Positions 20,805-31,342 of a stretch of 64,000 nucleotides of DNA are shown here, in pieces. Origin of the DNA: Asterella californica. Taxonomy: Eukaryota > Streptophyta > Marchantiopsida > Marchantiales > Aytoniaceae. Both the position numbers and the translations under genes were made by a program. Under the pieces are notes generated by a model, which worked only from the letters and a program-made list of their open reading frames with translations, was not told where the DNA came from and did no database searches. Location of the stretch: the NCBI GenBank assembly GCA_036924285.1, contig JAYKYS010000015.1, forward strand, positions 8,122,001-8,186,000, written 5' to 3'. The stretch's first letter is position 1. Each line of letters begins with the position of its first letter.

Positions 20805-23800
20805 ATGTTTAAATGTGGATTTGCTCAGTTTTCTGAAACATGTGTAAATAGATTTCGAGTGGTAGAAGAGATGGATAGTGTACAAAGACGATGTGTGAAG
20901 AAGCAGGAAGATCTCTTCAAAACTCAAGGAGTTCTGTTAGATCGGGAGTTCATTAACGGGGTGTATGAAGAAGAGGGCTTTGAAGATACTCTTGAGGAAG
21001 TTTTGTCGTTTATAAGCATCGATTCTTTGGTTAATGGATTAGTCGCGATCCGTTCACGTGAGTTACATGAGGAGATTACAAGATTCGTCGAGGACGGCTA
21101 CAAGGTTCAGCTTCAGATGAAAGGAGATCATGAGTTGGAGTTAGAGAAGAGTAGAGCCATGAAACACCAAGAAGCGCAGGTTCATACAAAATACAAGACG
21201 GTGGCGCATAAAGTGAAGCCGGTGGCTACTCAGCTACCTGAAGACTCGAACAAGCAAGTGGAACGAGCATCGACTGAACCAGTTCTGCGGGATTCACAGA
21301 GAGTAGGGCACAGGTTCACAGAAGAGACACTCAAACGACTACAGATTGGAGGGGGTGAGTTTCTCACTGAGGAAGAGAGAAAGCGTTTTCATGAGATGTT
21401 GAGAAGGCATGGAAAGGCTTTTGCTTTCAGTGCAGAAGAGATTGGATGTGCAGATACGAGTGTCGTAGCACCCATGGTGATCTTCACAGTACCACATGTG
21501 CCTTGGGACTTGAAGCCTATACCAGTGCCACGAGCTATGTTGCCAAAGCTTGTCGAATTGTTGAAAGAGAAGATACGCATGGGTATTTTAGAGCCATCTA
21601 TGGGACCTTACTCGAGTCGGTGGTTTACTGTACCTAAGAAGTCAGGGGCTCTTAGGTTCATCCAAGACATGCAACATGCTAACAAGGTGACTATTCGAAA
21701 CATGGGAGCAGGACCCATAGTAGATGAAGTTGCAGAAGCTTTTGCTGGTCGTGCTATCTACTCGATTGGAGATTTATACTCTGGGTATGATCAGTTCCAG
21801 TTGGCAATGGAGAGCAGAGATCTCACCACCATGCGTACTCCGCTTGGGCTTGTAAGGATGTGTACATTACCGCAAGGAGCGACAAACTCTGTTGCGCATG
21901 TGCAAAATGCAATGAATAGGATTTTGAGAGAATTCATTCCGGAGAAGACCATACCTTTCATAGATGATATTCCTATGAAAGGGTGTGGGGTCGAAGACAA
22001 AGATGAGAAGCTGACTGAGGATGGATGTCGAAGGTTTGTGGTTGATCATATTCACGATGTGGAGATGATCTTAACAAGGCTTGAGGAGGTAAATCTCACT
22101 CTTTCAGCAGAGAAGTCGAGCTTTGGAGTACCAGAGATTGTTGTTGTTGGTCATCTTTGTGGAGCTTTTGGTCGACGTCCAAACCCATCAAAGGTTGATG
22201 CCATTGGAAGGATGAAAGATTGTGTCAACACCACAGAGGTTAGGAGATTCTTGAGAGCTTGTTTGTTCTATCGAGTGTGGATTCCTCATTTTGGTCACAT
22301 GTCTGAACCGTTGTATGAGTTGCTGAGGAAGCGAAGGAGGTTCACTTGGGATGAGGAGCAGAGGGTCGCTATGGTGCGACTAAAAGAAGCGTTGAAATCA
22401 CCACCAGTTCTACGACAGTTGAGCTATGATTGTGGTAGACCCATAGTCGTTACTGTTGATACTAGTCCTATCGCTATAGGTTGGGCAATAGGGCAGGATG
22501 ATGGTGAGGAAAAGAGGTTTGCAACAAGATTTGGTGCTCGCATACTTTCGGATCGACAAAGGAGATACCCTCAAGTCAAACGAGAGCTATGGGGCGTTGT
22601 AACTGCAATGAAAGTTGAGAAGGAGTATCTCATTGGAGCACATGTACTACTTGAAACTGATTGCTTACCTCTGTTGGGAATGATAGCAAACTGCACAACG
22701 CCTGATATTGCTATGTTACGTTGGATAGCTTACATTAGGTCGTTGAATCCAGAGTTGAGGCACATAGCAGGGAAGATGAACTCGATGGCAGACATGTTGT
22801 CTAGAGCTAGGTACTCTCAAGAAGAAGATATGGAGGCGGAAGATATGGATGAAGATGATGCAGAGGAGGGGCAAGTTCTACAACTATCAAGCGAGGACCG
22901 GAGTCGCTTGGATGGTGTTCTTCCTTTCAGGGAAGAACTCTACTGTGGGAGGCTCAAAGAAATCGGACGCTATCTAAGCACTCTTCAGAAGTATGAAGAA
23001 TGGACGGAGAAAGTCTTCAAGGAGATACGACATCAGGCCTATGGCTATCTATTACGAGATGGATATCTGTGGAAGAGGCCAAAGAGGAGAGATGGAGTAC
23101 CCTTGAGAGTAGTGGATGATGCAGAGACCAAGAAACAAGTACTCGAACAATTTCATGATACCTTATGGGCAGGTCATCGAGGTACATGGATGACCTTTAC
23201 CAAGATCAAGGAGAGGTATTGGTGGAAAGGATTGTATCGAGATGTAGAGAAGTTTGTTGGGTCATGCATTGAATGTCAATTCCAATCCAAGATTCGGTAT
23301 AGGGATGGATTGAGACCCACATATCCCTTGTCCATTCATTTCCAATGGGTTTTGGATCTAGTTGCCATGCCACCAGGAATTTGGGGCATGCGTCATTTAG
23401 TTTTGGCTCGGGAAGAGCTATCTAACTTTGTAGAAGGGAGGGCTCTACGCACCAAAGCTACTGAACCTGTCTGTCGATTCATACTAGAAGATATCGTTTC
23501 TAGATATGGAAGCGTGGGGAGAATCCGTGCAGATAGAAGAGAGTTGAATGCAGATGAAGCACGTGAGTTCTTCAACAGGTATGGAATACGATTGAAGTTG
23601 ACCACTTCGATGAACCCGGAAGCGAATGGGAAAAGTGAACGAGGGCACCCACCAATCATCCAAGCATTGGTGAAAGCGTGCAAGGGGCGTCATGGGGACT
23701 GGCCTAGACTTCTTCCTTTTGCGTTGTGGGCTGATAGAACTACTCATAGTACTGTCACTGGTTACATGCCTACAGAACTGATGACTGGTCAAAAACCTAT

Positions 23801-24335
23801 CATGCCAGCGGAAGGAGACGTTCCTACTTGGGTATGTCTACCTTGGGAGGATGGTTCTGATAGGGAACGACTATTGGCACTACGAATTCAGCAGCTTGAG
23901 CGACGTGAGGAGGACCTCGAAGAAGCATTGGTCAAACTCAAGGAGGCGAGGTTGAAGAACAAGGAGCGATTCGACAAGACACATCGACTGCGGAAGAAGC
24001 CGATCCGAGAAGGTGACTGGGTCATAGTATATGACAACAGTTTGGATAACCAACACAGCACTATCAAGAAGTTTGCACGACGTTGGTTTGGTCCTTATGT
24101 TGTTGTTGTCGTTCACGACAACGCCACATATGGTTTGCGAGAATTGGATGGTACACTCTTGAAGTTACCCATTGCTGGTAAAAGGGTCAAGGTTTTCCGA
24201 AGACGGGAAGGATTTCTTGATTTCGACGAACTTCTCGAGTCTGATTCTCATCTTTCCAGACCTTATGCCAGAGAAGATGATGATGAACCTGACAGCTCAG
24301 AGCACGATGAGGGCTACCATGATGACTATGGATAA
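20805..24335 (+). CDS. Element 2 pol: reverse transcriptase, RNase H, integrase
   Basis: The first ATG in the open frame is 20805, giving 1176 residues; the frame is open from 20703. About 200 residues of unassigned N-terminus precede the reverse transcriptase, which has PKKSGALRFIQDMQHANK and the catalytic FIDDIPMKG (residues 385-393), where plant Ty3/gypsy elements normally have YLDD. RNase H follows (VVTVDTSPIAIGWAIG; MADMLSRARY). Integrase has a zinc finger with His784, His791, Cys821 and Cys824, then a catalytic core with Asp in VLDLV, Asp in RADRREL and Glu in NGKSE. The C-terminal domain (WFGPYVVVV...YGLRELDGT) is the usual integrase tail; no chromodomain is seen. No internal stop is present, so the element may still be active. 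Confidence 0.92.
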   Translation: MFKCGFAQFSETCVNRFRVVEEMDSVQRRCVKKQEDLFKTQGVLLDREFINGVYEEEGFEDTLEEVLSFISIDSLVNGLVAIRSRELHEEITRFVEDGYKVQLQMKGDHELELEKSRAMKHQEAQVHTKYKTVAHKVKPVATQLPEDSNKQVERASTEPVLRDSQRVGHRFTEETLKRLQIGGGEFLTEEERKRFHEMLRRHGKAFAFSAEEIGCADTSVVAPMVIFTVPHVPWDLKPIPVPRAMLPKLVELLKEKIRMGILEPSMGPYSSRWFTVPKKSGALRFIQDMQHANKVTIRNMGAGPIVDEVAEAFAGRAIYSIGDLYSGYDQFQLAMESRDLTTMRTPLGLVRMCTLPQGATNSVAHVQNAMNRILREFIPEKTIPFIDDIPMKGCGVEDKDEKLTEDGCRRFVVDHIHDVEMILTRLEEVNLTLSAEKSSFGVPEIVVVGHLCGAFGRRPNPSKVDAIGRMKDCVNTTEVRRFLRACLFYRVWIPHFGHMSEPLYELLRKRRRFTWDEEQRVAMVRLKEALKSPPVLRQLSYDCGRPIVVTVDTSPIAIGWAIGQDDGEEKRFATRFGARILSDRQRRYPQVKRELWGVVTAMKVEKEYLIGAHVLLETDCLPLLGMIANCTTPDIAMLRWIAYIRSLNPELRHIAGKMNSMADMLSRARYSQEEDMEAEDMDEDDAEEGQVLQLSSEDRSRLDGVLPFREELYCGRLKEIGRYLSTLQKYEEWTEKVFKEIRHQAYGYLLRDGYLWKRPKRRDGVPLRVVDDAETKKQVLEQFHDTLWAGHRGTWMTFTKIKERYWWKGLYRDVEKFVGSCIECQFQSKIRYRDGLRPTYPLSIHFQWVLDLVAMPPGIWGMRHLVLAREELSNFVEGRALRTKATEPVCRFILEDIVSRYGSVGRIRADRRELNADEAREFFNRYGIRLKLTTSMNPEANGKSERGHPPIIQALVKACKGRHGDWPRLLPFALWADRTTHSTVTGYMPTELMTGQKPIMPAEGDVPTWVCLPWEDGSDRERLLALRIQQLERREEDLEEALVKLKEARLKNKERFDKTHRLRKKPIREGDWVIVYDNSLDNQHSTIKKFARRWFGPYVVVVVHDNATYGLRELDGTLLKLPIAGKRVKVFRRREGFLDFDELLESDSHLSRPYAREDDDEPDSSEHDEGYHDDYG

Positions 24336-24368
24336 CAAGTTGGCACATACCGGAGGATGTGCAGGTTT

Positions 24369-24380
24369 GGAGGGGGTGAA
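24369..24380 (+). promoter_or_regulatory. Element 2 polypurine tract
   Basis: The purine-rich run ggagggggtgaa ends directly at the 3' LTR. It matches the RNase-H-resistant primer for plus-strand DNA. Element 3 has the same feature (agagggggtgga on the minus strand at 38389-38400). Confidence 0.85.
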
Positions 24381-26413
24381 TGTCCTGTTGTGGGACCAAC
24401 TAGTATGTAAATTATGCATATAAGTGCGTTTTGCGCACAGTTGTAGAAGTTGTGATGTAATGGGATCTAAAACATTGCTCTTATGAGCTTAAAAATGCTC
24501 TATTATCTGCTGGGGGTCTCCATGGGGCAGAAAAGGACAAGGTTGAGTCCTTTAACTTCTCATTGGTCCTTCAAAAAGTGAAGGTAACTTGTCCTCTACC
24601 TAAGTGCGCGCTCTGGGAGGTTCGGGGCACGTTGACGAGGGATTTTGGAGATCAGAGGGCATGGGCGGAGAGCTCTCGACGGGAGGAGCAATCTGACCAC
24701 AAATTTCACTCGATTTGGAGGTCCAGGGCATACGTTATGGCGATTTGAAGTTCATAGAGTGATGAGAGTACAAGAGTTTCTCTTCCGATTGTAAGATTAA
24801 GGGGTTTGAGTGATTGAGCCGTCAGATTGAGACCAGATTTCATGGGCTTGTAGTCTGTCAGCTGCTGAAGCTCTGACCACAAATTTCACCACCGGATGTT
24901 GTGCGTATTGAGCGCAATGGCGATTTGAAGGCGACGGGGTGCAGAAAGCTGTCAATCTGAAGCAACGAGTTTGCAGATTTATGGAGGACGATCAGAACGG
25001 TCAAATCGGCTCAAATTTCCTGTGTAGTGAGTTTACCTTCTGAATTGATAGCACAGGAAGTTGGAGTGGAAGTGGACGGTTCATTTAGTCGAAGAAGCTT
25101 CTGTCCTGAATCTGAGATTGGAAGTGCGTGTTAGTTTTTGTGGATTTGTGTTAATTGTGGGAAGAGATCTAGCCGTCAGATCTTCCTGAAATTTGACTTG
25201 CAAGTAGAGATTTTAGTATCCTACCTACGTGGCAAGTTTGAGAGGAGATTGAGCTGTAGATCTGTACCTATCATGTGTGAAAGTTCGCTGGTTTTTCTGC
25301 CGAGTTGTATCGGCAACGATATCTACTCTAGGTCTCGAGTTGTTAGCGGCAGCTGGCTGAAAAGTATCCAGTGCGACATTTGTATTGCTTTGGGGAGTAT
25401 TCTAGGCGTAGATATGACTTTAGCGACCTACGTTGTATCCACGTCATGTGGTTGTTAGGTTCGCACTCAACGTGGCAAAGTGCGATCTTTGACCTGTAGA
25501 GTCGACTACCTGTCTAGCCTAGTCTCCGGTTTTTGGGACACGTTACGGTGCATGCATTAAAACCTTTCACCCAGAAGACCCACACGTGGATGAGTATGAC
25601 GGCACCAAACATGCGATGTGCATGTGTGCCACCTCATCGGTCCGTGAGGCTTGGGTTGCTTGGTTAGGGAACTTGCACCTATCCTTGTTTTGGGTTCGAA
25701 ACTTTTAAGCAAAGGGGAGTGACCTGTGTGGGGGCATTCGACCTTGAGAAATCCAAGAGATCGTTCGTGGAGAGATCGTGGTGATCCTATGAGATTGTAT
25801 CAGAGTTTTATGGATCGAGATACCTTTGTAGTTGGAGTGCACATGTTGTGAGAGATGGACGAAGGACTCTACTTACCGCCTAGATTCCCTTTTCGAAACC
25901 CTTTCCAGATTAAACTGATGTACATGGAACGAGTTCACTTTCAACAGTTTCTGATAGGATCCTTCGGGCATAACTTTACCGCGCAAGTCATGCTCTCGCC
26001 TGTCCCTGTGATCTTACCTGTTGTCACTTACGGCCAAGAATGGGATCTCACCGTCTTTATCCTCATCTAACGAAGGATGGATCTAAATCAGCTCCCTCAT
26101 GTAAAGTTTAACACCTAGTGCGAGATAAGACACATCTGTCGACCCAAAGTCATATACGAAGCCCTAGTAGTGAGAAACTTCGGAGAGGAATACTACCGAG
26201 AGATCATGTCATCACATATCCCGTTTGTCGTGTCCATGATCATCCAACGTTTTCGTGTAGTTATCTTGACCCTTTACTGAGAGAAAGAAAGTGCTTAGTT
26301 ATCGAGGAAGTTAGAGAGAAATCTACGAGATACTAGCCGCTCTACTGTGCATCGATCGCTAGCCACAGCCAGAAGGTACGCCCTTGCTCAAAGAAAAGGC
26401 TCTCGCTACGACA
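24381..26413 (+). repeat. Element 2, 3' LTR (2033 bp)
   Basis: It is nearly identical to 16294-18337, with about 11 scattered substitutions seen by eye and loss of most of one palindrome arm near 24425-24442. It ends in gaca, and element 1 LTR sequence follows at once. Confidence 0.95.
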
Positions 26414-27095
26414 ACGCTTCCGCTACTGGTGATCAAGTCGGAACGCCAGGACCCACAAGGAGCAACCGCCAAGACTAGGAGACCTAGTAGATGCTAGGAA
26501 GTAGGAAGGCAAAGCAATTACACCGAAATAAAGTCAACACGACACCAGATGCGCCCAACTCAGTTTTGGCACACAACTCAAGCCTACTTATCAGAATGGA
26601 GAAAGTCACGGGCTCATATACATTACATGGCATTACTTGCTGACAAGGTCACGCAGCGCTCTTGGACCGGCAATTCTTCTCTACTCAGCAACTCCAGAAC
26701 TAAGACTTCGCCAGAAGAATCTACTTTCACTCTGAACGCCCTGATTTCTGTTACTCAACAGATCAAACCCCAAGTCAGCGCCCTAATCAACACCCCAAGT
26801 CTGCTCTCAAGGTCCCTCTTCAAATCTGCTCTCCAAGGAGCTTGATGTGCATCAGTTCTAGCTCCTGATTTCTGACCTCAAAGGCAATGTACACTACACT
26901 GAAAAATACAGTCTCCTCCCTCACTACCAAGAGTGCTCTCTCCAAAACTGAAAAACTGAGAATGGCCTCCTTTAGGGCTCGCGACACTCTTTTATCTAGT
27001 CTCTTGAGCCTGCTTTATGACCATGCAGCTGCCACTTTTGGGTTAATCACTGCCCGAATGCCATCTGGTTTGGGGAAAAAGCAAAAGGTGTTACA
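26414..27095 (-). repeat. Element 1, 5' LTR, right fragment
   Basis: From 26418 this continues the LTR interrupted at 16293, matching 10115-10792 with about four differences. The first four bases (acgc) repeat the sequence before element 2. It ends ggtgttaca, followed by the target duplication ctttt at 27096-27100. Confidence 0.93.
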
Positions 27096-27219
27096 CTTTT
27101 CATTCCTTATATGTATCCATGATTATCACCGTATTGCCCTTCATGTAAACACACTTTATCCCTGTATGTTCCTGCAAAAATCAATGCACTATTGCTTCTA
27201 TATACGGCGGAAAGTTCTA

Positions 27220-28290
27220 GGGAACTTGACACGTGGTACCTGTTTGTCAACGTGTCAACATCCTCTAGTCCACGTCAACAAATACATCTTTCACCTATAT
27301 TCCCCTACATATTATATCCCTATATAAAGGTAAATGTGTGAAGCATCTATCGGTCCACGTGTCTATAAGTAATTAGTCCTTATTGGCAACAAACTTGTCT
27401 ACTTAGCTATCTCAGTCCCTATAATTTTCCATCCCACATTTTCCTGTATGAACCCTAACTCTCCGGAACGCGCTGTCATGTGTCATGTGTGGTCCACGTG
27501 TGGACATGTGATTCGACATGTTTGCCAAGATTTCCACATATTAATAACCCTTTAACTTCCTACATTTTGCTAGAATGTCATTGGTTTTTCCCCCTATTTG
27601 CACTAAAAAATGGAGAAACTGTTGTGACGCTTCCACGGGTCTACGTGTCAGTAGCATTTACTGTCAAGAAACCGGTATATTTAACTATTTTAATCCCTAT
27701 ATTTCCATGATATATTTGTTTGTATATGAACATACATAAATCTCTGAAATGTGGTGTAATGTATGAAGCGTCCATTGGTCCACGTGTCAACATGTCATTA
27801 CTCTTTATAAACAACCCTGCATTTTTAACTGTTAAATAGTTATATTTTTAACTGTTTAAATCCCTATATTTTACCATAAGCATATTCTCTATACCTGAAC
27901 CTCTGGAGTACTGTGTCATGTGTGAACCATCCACGTGTCAGTCATTCCGATTGCCCGCAATATCATTGATTGAACACTAAATAAATCTCTATATTTTGTC
28001 AGAATATTCACAGCATTTTTGCCAAAATCTCGTGTCAACATGTCATCCATCGAAATTTACAACAAATGGATTAATCTATCCGATAAAATCTCTATATTTT
28101 ACTCGAATTTTCACTATCTATTTCTCTGTATATGCACCCTTAATTCAGAATGTGGTGTAATGTTTGAAGCATCCATTGTTCCACACGTGAGCATGTCATT
28201 CGTCTTGATTGTCAACAAATCCATTTATTTTGTTCCCCATACCGATATTAGCACTTTTAAATTCCTATAGTTCTCTGGATTCGTTGTACC
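27220..28290. repeat. Degenerate ~145-bp tandem array with G-box cores
   Basis: At least six diverged units follow one another. Each has a ccacgtgtca-type block (near 27351, 27491, 27639, 27777, 27929, 28028 and 28178; spacing mostly 138-152 bp). Each also has a later aatccctatatttt-type block (near 27417, 27691, 27861, 27980, 28088 and 28259). Several units add gtcaacatgtcat and tgaagcatccattgg. CACGTG/ACGTGTC is the core bound by plant bZIP and bHLH factors, so the array may act as a cis-element cluster, or may simply be a satellite. No open frame in it looks real. Confidence 0.75.
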
Positions 28291-28960
28291 ATATTTTCCT
28301 CTAGCGATTCTGAAGTCCACCACGGGAGTTCAGTATCAGTTTTCAGACAAAACTCCCGCAAGAGGACAGGTCCATGAAGTATCGTGTTGTACAAGAGGAC
28401 TAAACTTCTCTGGGAGTTCCCCCTATTAGAGAAGGACAGACTGAACTCATCCTGGAGTGATCTCCGGCGAGAGTTAAATAATTTGGTAACAAAGGTAATG
28501 GTAGAGAGTTCAGCTCATCTGCTGCGAAAGTTCACTAATTTGGTTAATATCCACAATATAGTAGTACAGAACTTGCAACTCGAACATCCTTAGACTGAAA
28601 TAGTTGTCAACGAGCATACTGAACTCTTGCGAGACTTTTATTACTCGAGATATTTGGGTAGCATCAAAGCAGAAAAGGTCAAACAAAACTCCTAGGAGAG
28701 TTCATTCAGTAAATGTAACTCAGAGGACAGAGTGGGTTCTGAATCAGTCTGTCAAGAAACTCAGAATATACAGTTTCCGCTGAAGTTCGAAGGGATACCA
28801 AGTTTTAACCACAGTGGACCTCTTGAGACTTCTTAGTGTTGTAACTTGAGAACAAGATTCAGTGTCAGACGTAGAAGGTTCACAGTATAGTGGAGGCAAA
28901 ATGGTTAACTTATACACCGAAAGAGAAATGTTCCATAACTAGAACATGCTGATCGAGAAG
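28291..28960. other. Intergenic DNA rich in gggagttc/gaactc motifs
   Basis: No gene is recognised. Short motifs such as gggagttc, aactccc and gaactc recur irregularly across the interval on both strands. They hint at a very old tandem array. The open frame at 28384-28593 has no domain features. Confidence 0.35.
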
Positions 28961-29365
28961 TCACGCTATAGTATTCATTACTACGACATGTTTCCTCTCA
29001 ATCTGCAATTTCCTATCCTGTATCGTCGTTGTACCCTCTAACCTAACCAGCTGGTTGTCCGAAGCATACTTCACAACCATCATTATTTTAACATCGAGGG
29101 GTTTTTTTGCAAGTCCTGAGAAAGGCTTCTTGAGGCAGCTCTTGTTCTGGCGGTACATGAAGGTCGTCACGTTGGCAGGTAGTTGCTCGATTGTCTTGCA
29201 TTGAAGGAACACAGGTGCAATTACCGAGGATGCCTCCGCTGATAAGAGTTCCTTAACATTCTGCACAGTTTGGTCATGAATAGAACCAATGAACAATATA
29301 AGACTAGGTGTAATATACTTCATCCTCAGAAGCTTCACATGTACAGAAATGGACTGATAAATCAA
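28961..29365 (-). CDS. Unidentified open frame, 134 residues (possible exon)
   Basis: This frame has balanced composition and no low-complexity sequence, so it looks more like real coding DNA than most frames here. I do not recognise a family. A hydrophobic patch (TPSLILFIGSI) lies near residue 20, and the C-terminal half is basic. It lies downstream of, and on the same strand as, the SAM-domain frame at 30.8-31.3 kb, and the two could be exons of one gene. I found no convincing splice-site pair joining them. It could equally be a chance frame. Confidence 0.25.
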   Translation of the reverse strand: MIYQSISVHVKLLRMKYITPSLILFIGSIHDQTVQNVKELLSAEASSVIAPVFLQCKTIEQLPANVTTFMYRQNKSCLKKPFSGLAKKPLDVKIMMVVKYASDNQLVRLEGTTTIQDRKLQIERKHVVVMNTIA

Positions 29366-30466
29366 ATAACGGAAGATGACCGAATAAAAACATCCACGCC
29401 CAACAAAGAGACGTTACATTCACCTTGATACTTTGTAGATCCACGTCTTGTATATCGAGTATACTCATATCATAACTACAGCCGGAATCCTGGTTGGGCC
29501 GAGGAGAATTAACATCGGATTTTATAATTGTATGTAGACAGATGTCTTATGCATGCTTGAAAGATTAGACATATTTGCGTAGGCAGAGTTAAAGAGTCAT
29601 AAGCTCAACTCATCCTGATGAACTAATTGACGACGTGATGTCCTCGTGCCCAAAATCTTGTCATACTTACGCGGTAAGCATTGAGACTTTTATGTTCCGG
29701 AGAGGATAGAGGATTATCCAGTTCCAATGTTCTTGCAGCTCCATTCACACTGGTACCGCGGAAGGGTGACACACAGTCGTCTTCTGTGTCCTTGTCCAGA
29801 CCTCAGAGCTCCCTGACATGGTTCTCTTCAAGCTTGTCATTTTCCAACTGGTTGTCGACGTTCTCATCATGATCTTTAAGCAGTATGGAGGACGGGATAC
29901 TTGTGTTGTTCATATCCGGTTCAATTGTTGAATCTTACAGCCACATGAGGACTTGTTACGAATCTCCTGGACTTTGGCATCGAATCATTCTTAATGTGCG
30001 TGCTAACTTCCGTGGGAGGAATAGTTCTGTCACAAGGTACAGTCGTCACACAATCCGTGATATTGTTATCGCCATCAAGATTCGTATCAGCAACAGCTGC
30101 AGGATGATCCAAAGAGTCCGTCATTGATGGTCATTTCAGTCGAACTCTTTTCTGGCCGGCACGCCTGGGGCTGATGGTTTTTCGATCAGCCTGCGCATCT
30201 GCGCATCTGCGGACTAAGACTGTTAGATAGATCAGCAAAAGTCGATTCCGCATCGAAAGGCAACGAGAATCAAATGACGATTCAAACGAGATCGCAGAAA
30301 GAAAGCAGCAGTGAAAAAACAATTAGACGAGTATTACACTAAACATGAGGAACTGGAGTGAGCTTGCTTTCGTTTCTGTCCTTTTTTTAACTCTTGCTTG
30401 TGAACAATGACATAGTCATACACTGTCTCATGTTTTCATGGCATAACGAATGAACTACCATCAATA
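29366..30466. other. Intergenic or intronic DNA
   Basis: No feature is recognised. Open frames on both strands are short and overlap each other. If the flanking minus-strand frames belong to one gene, this interval would be an intron or degraded exon sequence. Confidence 0.3.
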
Positions 30467-31342
30467 TCACCACGTTTGAAGACAAGTGGTTGTAACTGAT
30501 GCATTCGAGACTGGACGAAGTCGTTCAAGTTGGATTTCATCTCTGATTGCATTTAAAATCTTGGTGAAGGATGCCGCGTTGTGTTTCATCAGTTTTATGG
30601 CTTTTGAACCACGACCGAATGATACAGTGCCCTCTGTTGAGATCTCTAAGAACATCTGCGTAGATGTTCTTCAGCAATTTTTTTCCCAGAAGCTCACTGC
30701 TTGAAGATTTCATCGTAAGTTGGCCATGAAACTGGGTGAGTTCTCTGCGAGCAGAGAATGTGTTTAGGCACGTGATGACAAATATTATTCCAACAAAGAA
30801 CATTGCGACATGGACGAAATTTAATAATGAAAGCATGCGGAATCATATCGAATTACTTGTAAGAATGGACTCTTGGACTGTTATATACCTTATCTGTCTC
30901 AGTGTTTGTTGCTGTTGAGTTAGATCGAGTTGGGAGAGGAAAAGGACGATTATCACGAAGGGGAGCAGTATTACGAAAGACTCCACTGTAGACGAATGAT
31001 TATCAGATTTTCGCATCTCTCGCGAAATGGATAAATTACTCTCGTCTGTAATAGACACTCCGGATCCGCATCTGCCACCAGCGTACGACTTGGAAGCTTT
31101 CTGTCCGTCATGCTCAATTGTTACAGACTCTTGCCTGAAGTAATTGAAGACATTCAAGACATGGTCCGACTTTGAGATTCCGAACTGGACGAGATCTTCC
31201 TTAGATTTCGCTAACATCTTCAAGCATTCACCATCTATCGCCTGCTCTCTGATCAAATCCTCATACATCGAGGTGCCTAAAAACTCTGTCAACCATTGTG
31301 TTCTGGAGCAGACTCTTGGATCTGCATGCACACAACAATTCT
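30467..31342 (-). pseudogene. SAM-domain, transmembrane protein fragment
   Basis: The frame from 31331 to 30843 encodes a convincing sterile alpha motif. It starts TQWLTEFLG at residues 11-19, continues through AIDGECLKML (31-40) and DLVQFGISKSDHV (46-58), and ends near residue 66. This five-helix fold mediates protein or RNA binding. A transmembrane helix follows (SFVILLPFVIIVLFL, about 118-132). The same frame continues after one TGA (30843-30845) into a second hydrophobic helix (VHVAMFFVGIIFVITCL) and stops at 30537. A shifted frame to 30467 looks like continuing coding sequence. A possible splice acceptor (caactag) lies just upstream at 31343-31349, so earlier exons may exist. Either it is a multi-exon gene with the TGA inside an intron, or a decayed copy. 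I do not know a named plant family with this layout. Confidence 0.5.

Larger units (their letters stand above)
16294..26413 (+). mobile_element. Element 2: Ty3/gypsy retrotransposon nested in element 1
   Basis: This is a complete 10.1-kb element with LTRs of 2044 and 2033 bp (TGTC...GACA ends), a primer site, two long open frames (gag-protease and pol) and a polypurine tract. Host sequence shows gcgc before it and acgc after it, a 4-bp duplication with one change; or 5 bp (agcgc/aacgc) if the LTR ends one base earlier. The LTRs differ by about 11 substitutions plus one 13-for-2 base replacement, so the age is similar to that of its host element. Unlike element 1 it has no chromodomain, keeps gag-protease and pol in different frames, and has unusual protease and reverse transcriptase motifs. 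A decayed relative is present at 36820-48174. Confidence 0.95.
9846..27095 (-). mobile_element. Element 1: Ty3/gypsy chromovirus, split by nested element 2
   Basis: This is a complete LTR retrotransposon on the minus strand. LTRs start TGTAA and end TTACA, and 5-bp target duplications (ctttt) sit at 9841-9845 and 27096-27100. The left copy is the 3' LTR; the right copy is the 5' LTR and is interrupted by element 2 (16294-26413). The internal region (10793-16024) encodes gag, protease, reverse transcriptase, RNase H, integrase and a chromodomain, in the usual chromovirus order. The primer binding site matches initiator Met tRNA. By eye the two LTRs differ at about 5 of 947 positions, so insertion was recent. 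Its only obvious coding defect is one frameshift near the start of integrase. Confidence 0.95.

Noticed and set aside
9841..27100. Possible endogenous virus because of a complete gag-pol set
   Set aside because: No envelope gene is present. The chromodomain, LTR and primer-site features are those of a plant Ty3/gypsy retrotransposon.
27489..27506. gtccacgtgtggac palindrome as a separate hairpin
   Set aside because: Only 6-bp arms, and fully explained as one unit of the G-box array.
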